A stretch of 64,000 bases of DNA from J095 sp964517605 (lineage in GTDB: Bacteria > Chloroflexota > Anaerolineae > 4572-78 > J111). Under the pieces are notes generated by a model. It did not search any database and was not told the DNA's origin. It saw only the letters and a list, made by a program, of their open reading frames with translations. Numbering within the stretch: position 1 is the first letter of the stretch; every line of letters begins with the position of its first letter. Location: positions 1 through 64,000 of the forward strand of contig CAZFCE010000028.1 in the NCBI GenBank assembly GCA_964517605.1, written 5' to 3'. Below are positions 23,338 to 32,600 of the stretch, piece by piece. Made by a program: the position numbers and the translations under genes.

Positions 23338-25341
23338 TTAATTGACCGGCTGGCCCCGGTAAATGGGCATTTGCAACGTAAAGGTTGAACCCACTCCCAC
23401 CTCGCTGACCACGCCGATTCTGCCGCCCATGCGCTCCATGGTTTGCAAACAGGCCGGCAACCCCAGCCCGGTGCCGCCTTTTTTGGCTTTGCTGGTGTGA
23501 AAGGTAAGCCAGATTTTGGTTAATTCTTCTTCCGGGATGCCGCAGCCGTTATCGGCAATATCCACCACCACAAAATTGGCGTCGGCCTGCCGGATGGCCA
23601 CAAAAATGTGTGGAAAGGGCTGGTCGTCCATAGCTTCCATAGCGTTTTTTACCAGGTTGATGACCACCCGGCCCATTTGGGTGGGGTCAACATACACCGG
23701 CGGAATCAGGCCGTCAACACTGTACGATACGCCTTCGGGCGGCAGGGCCAGCCCTTTGATGCTGTCTTTGACAATTTGCACAATATCGGCGGGTTGCGGT
23801 TTTTGCCGCCGGGCCGGGCCAATCAAATCCTCTTTGATTTGTAAAATGGTGTTGGCGCTCTGCTCAATGATGTGCAAATCTTCGGCCACCGATTCTACCG
23901 CGAGCATGCGCCGCAATTTGGGCAACGGTTTTTCCTGCAAGGTTTTTGTTCTTTCCGGCAGGTCGGGGTGTTGCGCGGCCAGTTGGCGGCTGCTTTCAAT
24001 AAGCAGTTGGGCCAACACATTTTCGGCTATGTTATCACCGGCCTGCGCCAGCAATTGCCCGGCCCCGTACACAAACGTGTTAAAATCGGTGCGAATGCGG
24101 CCCACGCAGCCGGGAATGGGCGCGGCTTTGTTGCCCACCCAATGGATGGTTTCGCCGGTGGCGGTGGCAATGGTTTCAAACGTTTTGGCCCGCACCAACT
24201 CCTGGTTGGCCGCTTCCAGGTCTTTGAGCAGCCGGGCGTTGTTAATAGCCACGGCCAGTTGGTCGGTCATAATTTGCAGCGAGGAAATGTCATCCTCTGC
24301 AAAAGCGCCTTCTTCCACGCTCTGCACCGACAGCGCCCCCAGGCAGCGATCCTGCACAATCAGCGGCAGCGCCATCTCCGAGCGGGTGTTGGGCAACAGC
24401 GGGTTGTTAAACCAGGCCGCCTCTTTGCCCACATCCAGCGCAATGCGGGCTTCTTGCCGGCCTGTGGCCGCGCCCACCATCGAGTTGCCGCCCACTTCTA
24501 GTTTGTGGCTGTTTTCTACCATTTTGCGCCCGGCTTCGCCGCGCCCGGCCTTGAGCACCGCCCATTGCCGGCCATTTTCCTGGGTTTCAATTAAAAAAAT
24601 ACCGGCGTAGTAAAAGCCGTATTCTTCACAAATAATATGCACGGTGCTAGAAAGCAGCACGTCCAAATCCAGCAGCGAGGTGATGTTCCGGCTGACTTCG
24701 GCCCCGGCTTGCAGCAGCGTGGCCCGGCGGGCGGCCTTGTGCAGCAACTCGGCGTTTTGCTGGTGCAGCCGGGCGTTGTTAATGGCCACCGCCAGTTGGT
24801 CGGCCATGGCTTGCAGCGAGGAGATGTCTTCATCAGAAAAGGCCGCCTCTTCGATGCTTTGCACCGTGAGCGCGCCAATCACCCGGTTGGCCACCGCCAG
24901 CGGCAGCGCCATCTCCGAGCGGGTATCGGGCAGAAACGGGTTGTTAAACCACACCGCCTCTTTGCCCACATCCAGCGCAATGCGGGCTTCGTTCAGCGCG
25001 GTGCAAGCGCCCACCATCGAGCGCCCGCCCACCTCCAGCTTGTGGCGGTGGGCAATCATCAACTGCCCGGCTTTGCCGCGCCCGGCCCGCAGCACGGCCC
25101 AGCGTTTGCCATCGTCCAGCGTATCAATTAAAAAAATACCGGCGTAATAAAAACCGTAGGCATCGCAAATAATATCCACGGTGCGCGGCAGCAGTTCATC
25201 GGGGTTGAGGATGGATGAGATAATCCGGCCCACCTGGGCGGCGGCGTTGAGCAGCCGCGCCCGGCGATTGGTTTTGGCCAGCGATTGGGTTTGGGGCGCA
25301 TCTTCGGTTGCGGCGGCGTTAAACGGTTGCTGATTGTCCAT
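23338..25341 (-). CDS. Histidine kinase with two tandem GAF domains
   Basis: A 667-residue soluble protein. Two GAF domains (about residues 30-195 and 205-375) are so alike (FYYAGIFLI, WAVLRAGRG or WAVLKAGRG, SEMALPL, GALTVQS or GALSVQS) that they must be an internal duplication. Their core also resembles the GAF of the next gene. The H-box is again unusual, GETIHWVGNKAAP (His400). N-box VVINLVKNAMEAMD, G1 VDIADNGCGI and G2 KKGGTGLGLPA complete the kinase. The start at 25341 (MDNQQPF) is preferred to an in-frame codon at 25500 because the upstream part lacks coding character. It is the first gene of the operon with 21476 and 21009. Confidence 0.88.
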   Translation of the reverse strand: MDNQQPFNAAATEDAPQTQSLAKTNRRARLLNAAAQVGRIISSILNPDELLPRTVDIICDAYGFYYAGIFLIDTLDDGKRWAVLRAGRGKAGQLMIAHRHKLEVGGRSMVGACTALNEARIALDVGKEAVWFNNPFLPDTRSEMALPLAVANRVIGALTVQSIEEAAFSDEDISSLQAMADQLAVAINNARLHQQNAELLHKAARRATLLQAGAEVSRNITSLLDLDVLLSSTVHIICEEYGFYYAGIFLIETQENGRQWAVLKAGRGEAGRKMVENSHKLEVGGNSMVGAATGRQEARIALDVGKEAAWFNNPLLPNTRSEMALPLIVQDRCLGALSVQSVEEGAFAEDDISSLQIMTDQLAVAINNARLLKDLEAANQELVRAKTFETIATATGETIHWVGNKAAPIPGCVGRIRTDFNTFVYGAGQLLAQAGDNIAENVLAQLLIESSRQLAAQHPDLPERTKTLQEKPLPKLRRMLAVESVAEDLHIIEQSANTILQIKEDLIGPARRQKPQPADIVQIVKDSIKGLALPPEGVSYSVDGLIPPVYVDPTQMGRVVINLVKNAMEAMDDQPFPHIFVAIRQADANFVVVDIADNGCGIPEEELTKIWLTFHTSKAKKGGTGLGLPACLQTMERMGGRIGVVSEVGVGSTFTLQMPIYRGQPVN

Positions 25342-25605
25342 GGGCGGTTTGAGTGGCAGCTTAACCCTAAAAGCGAATAGAATTATACTCAAGTTTTGAG
25401 ATAGGGGCAATGCCGGGCGTAACCGGCAAATGCAGTTGGAGATTTTATCGCCCGCGGCTAAAATTTTAGTGTTCGCACCGGCAAATGGCGTATTCGCCAT
25501 TCGTTAGTAGGGGGCGGGCCTTGCGCCCGCCCGCGCCGGGCTACGCCAAACCGCGCCGGGCGACCACTACGCCAAACCGCTATTTTCAAAGGGGGGGATG
25601 ACGGG

Positions 25606-26283
25606 ATGAAACGCTGGTTACTCCAACACATGGGGCCGCTGATTTTTGGCGGCGTCGGGCTGGTTTTTATGGCGGTGGGCAGCGGGCTGCTGTGGGGCAG
25701 CGGCGCTGCCGCCCGGCAAGCCGATGAAGTAGCCGGCTGGCCGCTGGTTACGGCGGCCCAATGGCCGCAACTGGCTACCGGGCAAACGGTAGCCATCGAA
25801 GGGCGCATTAGCGAGCGCAACCCCGTGGCGGCAGAGGGGCTGGTGGCGTTTGTGGCCCGGCAATACCTCGGCGTTAAATGCAGTAACGACAACTCCAACG
25901 ATTGCCGCCCGGCGTGGGCCGAAGTGCAGCGGGTAACACCCGCGCTCTGGCTTGATGCGCCCGGTGGCCGGGTGCAACTGGCCAACACCGATTACACCCT
26001 GGACAACCCGCCCGAAACGCGCCAGACCACGCCGCAACTGGTAGCCGGCCAAACCGTAGAATACCGCGGCTTCAGGCCGGGCAGCCCGGTGTTTACCGGC
26101 GGCGTTATCAACCAGGCCGATGGCGTTACCTTGCGGGCCGTCTTTTTAGCCGGCGGCGACCGCGCCGCGTACCTGGCCACTCAACACGGCGCGGCGGATA
26201 CCCTGCTTACCATTGGGGTGGTTTTGGCGGCGTTTGGGCTGGCCTTTGCCAGCATTGGCCTGGCCTGGGGCTATTTATCCTGA
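25606..26283 (+). CDS. Membrane protein with N- and C-terminal helices, function unknown
   Basis: A 225-residue protein with one membrane helix near the N-terminus (residues about 11-33, PLIFGGVGLVFMAVGSGLLW) and one at the C-terminus (about 197-222). The 160-residue beta-rich loop between them (GQTVAIEGRISERNPV, GQTVEYRGFRPG) has an OB-fold-like rhythm, reminiscent of GIDE-type proteins, but I cannot confirm this. No catalytic motif is seen. The 264 bp before it hold only short GC-rich repeats (gcgccgggc and acgccaaaccgc, each twice). A weak purine tract precedes the ATG. Confidence 0.6.
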   Translation: MKRWLLQHMGPLIFGGVGLVFMAVGSGLLWGSGAAARQADEVAGWPLVTAAQWPQLATGQTVAIEGRISERNPVAAEGLVAFVARQYLGVKCSNDNSNDCRPAWAEVQRVTPALWLDAPGGRVQLANTDYTLDNPPETRQTTPQLVAGQTVEYRGFRPGSPVFTGGVINQADGVTLRAVFLAGGDRAAYLATQHGAADTLLTIGVVLAAFGLAFASIGLAWGYLS

Positions 26284-26466
26284 TGGCTTCCGGTTGACGG
26301 CGGGCCGTTGGTTGCCCGTTGGCCGGGCATTGGCCGGCAATGCCCCGGCTATTTGATAAGCGTCCCGCGCCGTTGGGGCGGATGTGTTACAATACCTCCG
26401 CAGTTCACCTTCCAAAAAGCTGAAACATGGGCAATTAAAACCAGCTTCCTGGAAGGTTTTATCTGT
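26284..26466. other. Non-coding leader before the minisatellite
   Basis: There is no supported gene here. A TACAAT box at about 26389-26394 (gtgttacaatacc) could be a -10 element for the PBP1C gene, without a clear -35. Open frames crossing this region continue into the repeat only because its unit is 21 bp. Confidence 0.45.
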
Positions 26467-26645
26467 CAGACCCTTGCGCGACCGTTGCAGACCCTTGCGC
26501 GACCGTTGCAGACGGTTAAGGAACCGTTCCAGACCCCTAAGGGACCGTTGCAGACGGTTAAGGAACCGTTGCAGACGGTTAAGGGGCCGTTCCAGACCGT
26601 TAAGGAACCGTTGCAGACGGTTAAGGAACCGTTGCAGACCGGTTG
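26467..26645. repeat. 21-bp minisatellite, eight full units plus a partial
   Basis: Units start at 26467, 26488, 26509, 26530, 26551, 26572, 26593 and 26614, with a partial unit from 26635. The typical unit begins cagacggttaagg and ends aaccgttg. Each contains a short hyphenated palindrome (cggtt-aagg-aaccg), so the array could form a chain of small hairpins. The first two units differ (ccttgcgcgaccg). It sits just before the PBP1C start. Because the unit is a multiple of three, all frames stay open; one reads as TVKEPLQ repeats. No spacers as in CRISPR. Confidence 0.95.
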
Positions 26646-26669
26646 ATTACAAATAACCCAAATTAACAG

Positions 26670-29300
26670 ATGCCACCAATGTTCCAAAGAATCCCATCAC
26701 AATTAAAACCGATTTCTGCCAAACGGGCCGCGCTGCTGGCGGCCATCGTTATTGCTTTGGCGCTCACCGCTGCGCTGGCTGCCGCCCGCTGGCTGCTGGT
26801 AGATTTACCCCGCCCCGACCAGCTTTACCAGTACGCCAGCGCCCCATCTACCAAAATTTTTGACCGCAACGGCGTGTTGCTGTACGAAATCAGCGATCCG
26901 CACCAGGGCTTGCACACGCCGCTGGCGCTGGCCGATATTCCGCCGGCCTGCGTTGAGGCCACCATTGCCACCGAGGACGCCAGCTTTTACACCAACCCCG
27001 GCGTGGATGTTTGGGCCATTGTCCGGGCCGTTTACATTAACTGGCAGGGCGGCGAGGTGCTCAGCGGCGGCAGCACCATTACCCAGCAGCTTGCCCGCAA
27101 CCTGATGCTTTCGCCGCAGGAGCGCCGCGAGGTGAGCCTCTCTCGCAAGCTGCGCGAGGCTATTCTGGCCTGGCGGTTGGCCCGCACCTACACCAAGCCG
27201 GAAATCCTTACCCTGTACCTGAACGAAACTTACTACGGCAACCTGGCCTACGGGCTAGAGGCCGCCAGCCGCACCTACTTTGGCAAACACGCCGCCGAAC
27301 TGGATTTGGCCGAGTGCGCCATGCTGGCCGGGTTGCCGCAAAGCCCGGCCAATTACAATCCGCTGGAAAACCCCGAGGCCGCTCGCACCCGGCAGGGCGT
27401 GGTGCTGGATTTAATGGCCCGCCACGGCTCAATTACCACCACCGAGGCCGACAGCGCCCGCCACGAAAAACTGGGCTTTGCCCCCGTGCCGTTTCCCATT
27501 GAAGCGCCCCATTTTGTCATGTTCATCCGCAGCGAGTTGGAACGGCGCTATGGCCTGGAAGCCATTTACCGGCAGGGCTTGCAGGTGTTTACCACCCTGG
27601 ATTTGAACGCGCAAAACGCCGCGCAGCGGCTGGCCCGCTACCACCTGGCCGACCTGACCAAACGGCGCGATGGCGAGCCGCCCAAAGAGGTGCGCAACGC
27701 CGCCGTGGTGGTGCTTAACCCTCAAACCGGCGAAATTTTGACCATGCTGGGCAGCCCCGATTATTTTGACCCCCGCATTGACGGCGCGGTGAACGCCACC
27801 ACGGCCACGCGCCAGCCCGGTTCATCTATTAAGCCGCTTACCTACGCCGCCGCGTTTGACCCGCAGGTTGCCGCCGCGCACGGCTACCCGCCGCTCAACC
27901 CGGCCAGCATGGTGGTAGATGTGCGTACCGCCTTTGTTACCCGCGAAGGCCAGCCCTACGTGCCCGAAAATTATGATCGCACCTGGCGCGGGCCGGTGTT
28001 GCTGCGCCAGAGTTTGGCCAGCAGCTACAACCTGGTGGCCGTAAAGGTGCTGGATTACGTGGGGCTGCCCGCCCTCACCGATTTGGCCCGGAGCATGGGC
28101 ATTACCACCTTTGATAACAAAAAGTTTGGCCTGGCGCTCACGCTGGGTGGCGGCGAAGTGCGCCTGCTGGAACTCACCGCCGCTTACGCCGCCTTTGCTA
28201 CCGGTGGGCGGCGGGTTGAGCCGGTAGCCATTACCAAAATCACCGATGCCGCCGGCCAACTCATTTTCCAATCGCCGGGCACGCTCAACCCCGGCCCGCG
28301 CGTGCTCGATGAGCGCACCGCCTACCTCATTACCGATATTTTAAGCGATGAATACGCCCGCCGCAGCACGTTTGGCGCGGGCAGCCCGTTGCGGTTAAAT
28401 CGCCCGGCGGCGGCCAAAACCGGCACCACTCAGGATTGGCGCGATAACTGGACGGTGGGTTACACGCCCGATCTGGTGGTGGGCGTGTGGGTGGGCAACG
28501 CCGATAACGAGCCGATGCGCCACGTTTCGGGCGTAACCGGGGCCGCGCCCATTTGGCGCGACGTGATGACCGAACTGCTCAAAACTCAGCCGGCGCGGCA
28601 GTTTGCCCGGCCCGACGGTCTGGTGGAAAAAGAAGTGTGCGCCGATAACGGCCTGGTGCCCGCCGCCGAAAACCACAGTTTACAGGCCGCCCTGCGCACC
28701 TCGGCGCTTGCCACCCGTTGCCCGCACACCATCACCGAAAGCTTTATCCCCGGCACCGCGCCGCGCCGCGTGGACGACTGGCACTACGTTGTGGCCGTTG
28801 ACCGGCGCAACGGGCTGCTGGCCGGCCCCGGTTGCAAACCGGATTTTGTGACGTTGCGCCCCTTTACCCGTTACCCCACCGAAGCCGCCGATTGGGCGCG
28901 TAAACAGGGCGTGCCGCAACCGCCGCAACTCTACTCGCCGTTGTGCCCGGCGGCAGAAACATCTGCCGGCCCGCAAAACCGCGCCGGCGCGCCGCCGCAA
29001 TCGGTGGCGCTGCGCCCCTCGCCCTTTGCCCTGATTTTTACCAGCCCGGATCAGGGCAGCACGCTCAGAATTGTGCCCAACATTCCCCGCGAGAAGCAAC
29101 AAATCCGGGTGAGCGTGCGCCCCGCCGAGGGCATCACCGCGCGGCAGGTGTCGCTGCGGGTCAACGGCCAACCGCTGGCCGCCGGCCCCGAAGTGTTGTG
29201 GCCCATGTCGCCCGGCGAGTTTACCTTTGAGGCCGTGGGCGTGGATGGCGTGGGCCGGCCAATTTCGGCCCGCAGCGTGACCATTCGGGTGGTGGAGTAG
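26670..29300 (+). CDS. pbpC: Penicillin-binding protein 1C-type bifunctional peptidoglycan synthase
   Basis: An 876-residue protein with a membrane anchor at about residues 20-44. The glycosyltransferase-51 domain has its catalytic Glu102 in IATEDASFY, with GGSTITQQLARNL and REAILAWRLARTYTKPEIL downstream. The transpeptidase domain has SxxK at Ser385 (PGSSIKPL), SxN at Ser452 (SYN) and KTG at Lys583 (KTGTTQDWRDNW). The C-terminal beta domain (about 790-876, SPDQGSTLRIVPNI to RSVTIRVVE) resembles the PBP1C-specific C-terminal domain and supports the PBP1C label over 1A. It polymerises and crosslinks peptidoglycan outside the membrane. Two alpha-2-macroglobulin genes follow, the classical partners of pbpC in bacteria. 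The ATG at 26679 is an alternative start. Confidence 0.9.
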   Translation: MPPMFQRIPSQLKPISAKRAALLAAIVIALALTAALAAARWLLVDLPRPDQLYQYASAPSTKIFDRNGVLLYEISDPHQGLHTPLALADIPPACVEATIATEDASFYTNPGVDVWAIVRAVYINWQGGEVLSGGSTITQQLARNLMLSPQERREVSLSRKLREAILAWRLARTYTKPEILTLYLNETYYGNLAYGLEAASRTYFGKHAAELDLAECAMLAGLPQSPANYNPLENPEAARTRQGVVLDLMARHGSITTTEADSARHEKLGFAPVPFPIEAPHFVMFIRSELERRYGLEAIYRQGLQVFTTLDLNAQNAAQRLARYHLADLTKRRDGEPPKEVRNAAVVVLNPQTGEILTMLGSPDYFDPRIDGAVNATTATRQPGSSIKPLTYAAAFDPQVAAAHGYPPLNPASMVVDVRTAFVTREGQPYVPENYDRTWRGPVLLRQSLASSYNLVAVKVLDYVGLPALTDLARSMGITTFDNKKFGLALTLGGGEVRLLELTAAYAAFATGGRRVEPVAITKITDAAGQLIFQSPGTLNPGPRVLDERTAYLITDILSDEYARRSTFGAGSPLRLNRPAAAKTGTTQDWRDNWTVGYTPDLVVGVWVGNADNEPMRHVSGVTGAAPIWRDVMTELLKTQPARQFARPDGLVEKEVCADNGLVPAAENHSLQAALRTSALATRCPHTITESFIPGTAPRRVDDWHYVVAVDRRNGLLAGPGCKPDFVTLRPFTRYPTEAADWARKQGVPQPPQLYSPLCPAAETSAGPQNRAGAPPQSVALRPSPFALIFTSPDQGSTLRIVPNIPREKQQIRVSVRPAEGITARQVSLRVNGQPLAAGPEVLWPMSPGEFTFEAVGVDGVGRPISARSVTIRVVE

Positions 29301-29470
29301 GTTGGCCCACGCCCGCCCCACGGCGGGCCGTCGCCCGGCCTGCTCGCCGGGAGTTGGGTGCAAGTGTAGCAAAAACGCCCGGTTTGTGCTACGATGTGAC
29401 TGTTTGCGTTGTCTGTAATCTTCCGGGTGTTAATTTTTATCTGGCTATCTGACAGTTTTTAACGCGAATT
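29301..29470. other. Intergenic region between pbpC and the first macroglobulin gene
   Basis: A GC-rich imperfect hairpin (about 29315-29352) lies just past pbpC without a T run. The rest to 29470 is AT-richer and holds no supported gene; the palindromic element follows it. Confidence 0.5.
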
Positions 29471-29534
29471 GTAAGTACAAGTGACCGGCACTTACAAAAG
29501 TGTCGGTCACTTTAGCACTTGTTCTAACCAAGGG
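29471..29534. repeat. Dispersed palindromic element, copy 2 (inverted)
   Basis: It reads gtaagtacaagtgaccggca, a short core, then tgtcggtcactttagcactt and gttctaaccaag. This is the reverse complement of the outer arms at 5601-5709, with one base change (gtgtcgg for gtgccgg) and without the 53-bp core. It lies 87 bp before the first macroglobulin gene. Confidence 0.85.
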
Positions 29535-29620
29535 TCTGAAAAATTTGTAATATTCGCCGGTTCGGGTCATTTATGATTTCGGCCACAACCTGAAACCCAA
29601 CAAATTAAGGATTCAATTTT

Positions 29621-32600
29621 ATGAAGAAGCTATTGTTGTTAACCGCTATATTTGTATTGTTGATGGTTACGGCGTGCAGCGCCGCCGCCACCCCGCCCGC
29701 GCCGGCTGAGACTCCCGCCGCGCCGGCCTCGCCGGTGGCGGCCCAGGCCGCTAAAGCCACCGTCGCCGAACTGCCGTCGCCCGCGCCGTCCCCTACGGCA
29801 GCGCCGGCCACGGCTACCGTTACCGCCACGCCGCCGCCCACGCCCGCCGGCCCCTTTCCGCCGGTGGTGATTAGCACCGTGCCGGAGTTGGGCACCGAAC
29901 AATCGCCCGACGCGCCAATCACCCTCAAATTTGACCAGCCGATGGATCGCGCCAGCGTGGAAAAAGCCTTTGCCATTGAACCGGGAGCCAGCGTGGATGG
30001 CGCTTTTACCTGGGTTGATGACCAAACCGTGCAATTTGCCTTTAAAAACGGGTTTCAGCGCGGCCAGCGTTACCGGCTGCGGGTGGTAGAAACCGCGCAG
30101 GGCCAGGCCGGGCTGAGCATGCAGCGCCCCTTTGAACTGCGGTTTAGCGCCGCCGGGTTGCTGCAAGTTACCAGCGTGCAGCCGGCCAACGCCGCCACCG
30201 AGGTGACGGTTAACAGCAAGGTAGTGGTCATGTTCAGCCGGCCAATGGTGCCGTTGGGCGCGCTGGAACAGGCCGACAGCCTGCCCAATCCGCTTACTTT
30301 TGTGCCGCCGGTCAAAGGCCAGGGCGAATGGCTTAACACCGCCACCTACCAGTTTACGCCCCAAATCGGCTTTGAACCCGCAATCAGTTACACGGGCCGC
30401 ATTGCCAAAGGTTTAACCGATGTCACCGGTAACGCCCTTTTAACCGATGACTTTGAGTGGACATTTACCACCGTTAGCCCGGCGGTAGTGGCCAGCGCGC
30501 CCGCCGCCGGCGATGTGTACGTTAGCCCCACGCCGGTCATCAGCGTGGCCTTTAACCAGTTGATGGATCACGCCGGCGTGGAAAAAAGCCTGCAACTGGT
30601 TGATGAAGCCGGCGGCCAGCCGGTGAGCGGCCAGTTTACCTGGCAGACCGGCGGCATACTGCCGCCACCCAACCCCGATGCCGCCAACTCCGGCGATCCA
30701 ACGCAGCCCGCCGCCAAACCGGTGGGCGTGGAAACCGTAGCCTTTACCCCGCAAAAACCGCTGGCGCCGGGCGGCAATTATCAGCTTTTGGTGCCGCAGG
30801 GCGTTACCAGCAAACTCGGCGCGGCCACTCTGGCCGATTACACCGCCTCGTTCACCGTGTCGCCGCTGCCGGAGCTGATAAGCAGCAACCCCGCCAATGG
30901 CGAACAGTTTGCCGATGTCCGGCAGGGGTTGGAGCTTACCTTCAACGCGCCGCTCAACCCGGCTTCGGTGCGCTTTGGCGATACCCTGCTCATCGAACCC
31001 AAAGTGGCCGCCACCGACGTGTACACCTCGTGGTCAAACAGCGATACCACGCTGAACATTGACTTTCCGCGCAGCGAAAACAGCAGCTACACCGTTACCC
31101 TCACCACCGACGTGATTGGGCGTTACGGCCAGCCGTTGGCCCAACCGATCACCCTCCGCTGGCAAACGCTGCGCCAAACGCCTTACGTGTACATTGTTAG
31201 CCCCAAAGTGGGCATTTACAACGGCTACCGGCCCGAAACCTACATTTACATGACCGTGCGCAACGTGTCGCGGGTTAATTTTGAGCTGTACCGCCTTACC
31301 CCCGCCGAGTTTCAACAGTTGGCCTCGCAATCCTACGGCGGGTTTATGTCCGGCAGCGATTGGAGCAACTTTACGCCGGATGCCGCCGGCAAAGTGGCCT
31401 CCTGGAGCCAGCCCGTTGACCCGGCCCGGTTTGAAAATTACGTGTACAAAGTTGATGTGAGCCAGGCGGCCTTTAAGGGTAAACCGCTGCCGCCCGGCTT
31501 GTACTATCTCAATGCTTTTGCCGGTTCGCAGGATGTGTTGGCCGTAACCGGCGGTAAAAAGACCGACTTCAGCCTGGCCACCGACCGCCAATTGCTGATT
31601 GTGAGCAAGCGCAACCTCACCATTAAACAGGGGCAGGGCGATGTGCTGGCGTGGCTCACCGATTTGCAAACCGGCCAGCCGGTTGCCGGCGCGCCGCTCA
31701 GTTGGGCCGCCCCCGACGGGCGCAATCTAACCGGCGTTACCGCGGTTGACGGTACGGCCACGTTTAGCTACACCGTTACCCCCGATAACAACTCCATTCG
31801 CCCGGCCATGTTTGCCGGCGACCCCGCCCATCCCGGCGATGATTTTGCCGTGGGCAGTATTGACTGGAGCGCGGGCATCTCGCCGTATGATTTTTCGTAC
31901 CTGTACGATAACGGCAATTTTACCTACAACCGCAATTATGCCGGCTACGTTTACACCGAGCGCCCGCTCTACCGGCCCGGCCAAACCGTTTACTTTAAAG
32001 GCATTACCCGCCGCGATGACGATACCCGCTACACCATTCCCGCCGGGCAGCAGGTGCAGGTAGTTATCAACGATGCCCAATACCGCCCGGTGTACAGCCA
32101 AACGCTGCCGCTCAACGCATGGGGCACGTTCAACGGCTCCTTTGCGCTGGATGAAAAAGCCTCGCTGGGCGGCTACTCGCTGGAAGCCAGCCTCACCGAC
32201 CCGGTGTGGGGGCTAATCAGCGTTGGCTCGCACATTTTTACCGTGGCCGAATACCGCAAGCCGGAGTTTTTAGTCACCGCCGCCACCGACCGCCCCGAAT
32301 ATCGCGCCGGTGACGTCATCACGCTCACCGCTTCCGCCGAGTTTTTTGCCGGCGGGCCGGTGGCCAACGCCGCCGTGCGCTGGACGCTTTTGTCCGACAA
32401 CTACTATTTTGATTATCAGGGCGATGGTTACTACAGCTTTACCAACGAGGATAACTACCGTTCCAACAACTTTAATCCCAATTACGGCTACGGTTTTGGC
32501 CAGCAAATCAGCAGCGGCACCGGCGTAACCGACGCCGCCGGCGTGTTCACCGTAACCGTACCCGCCGACCTGACCGGCCGTTTGGCCAGCCAAACCTTCA

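Noticed and set aside
26467..26645. Possible CRISPR array
   Set aside because: Units are directly adjacent with no unique spacers and no cas genes are near.
26308..26656. Open frames encoding TVKEPLQ-type or CNGSLTV-type repeats
   Set aside because: The 21-bp unit keeps all frames open, there is no ribosome-binding site, and sequence before the array has no coding character.
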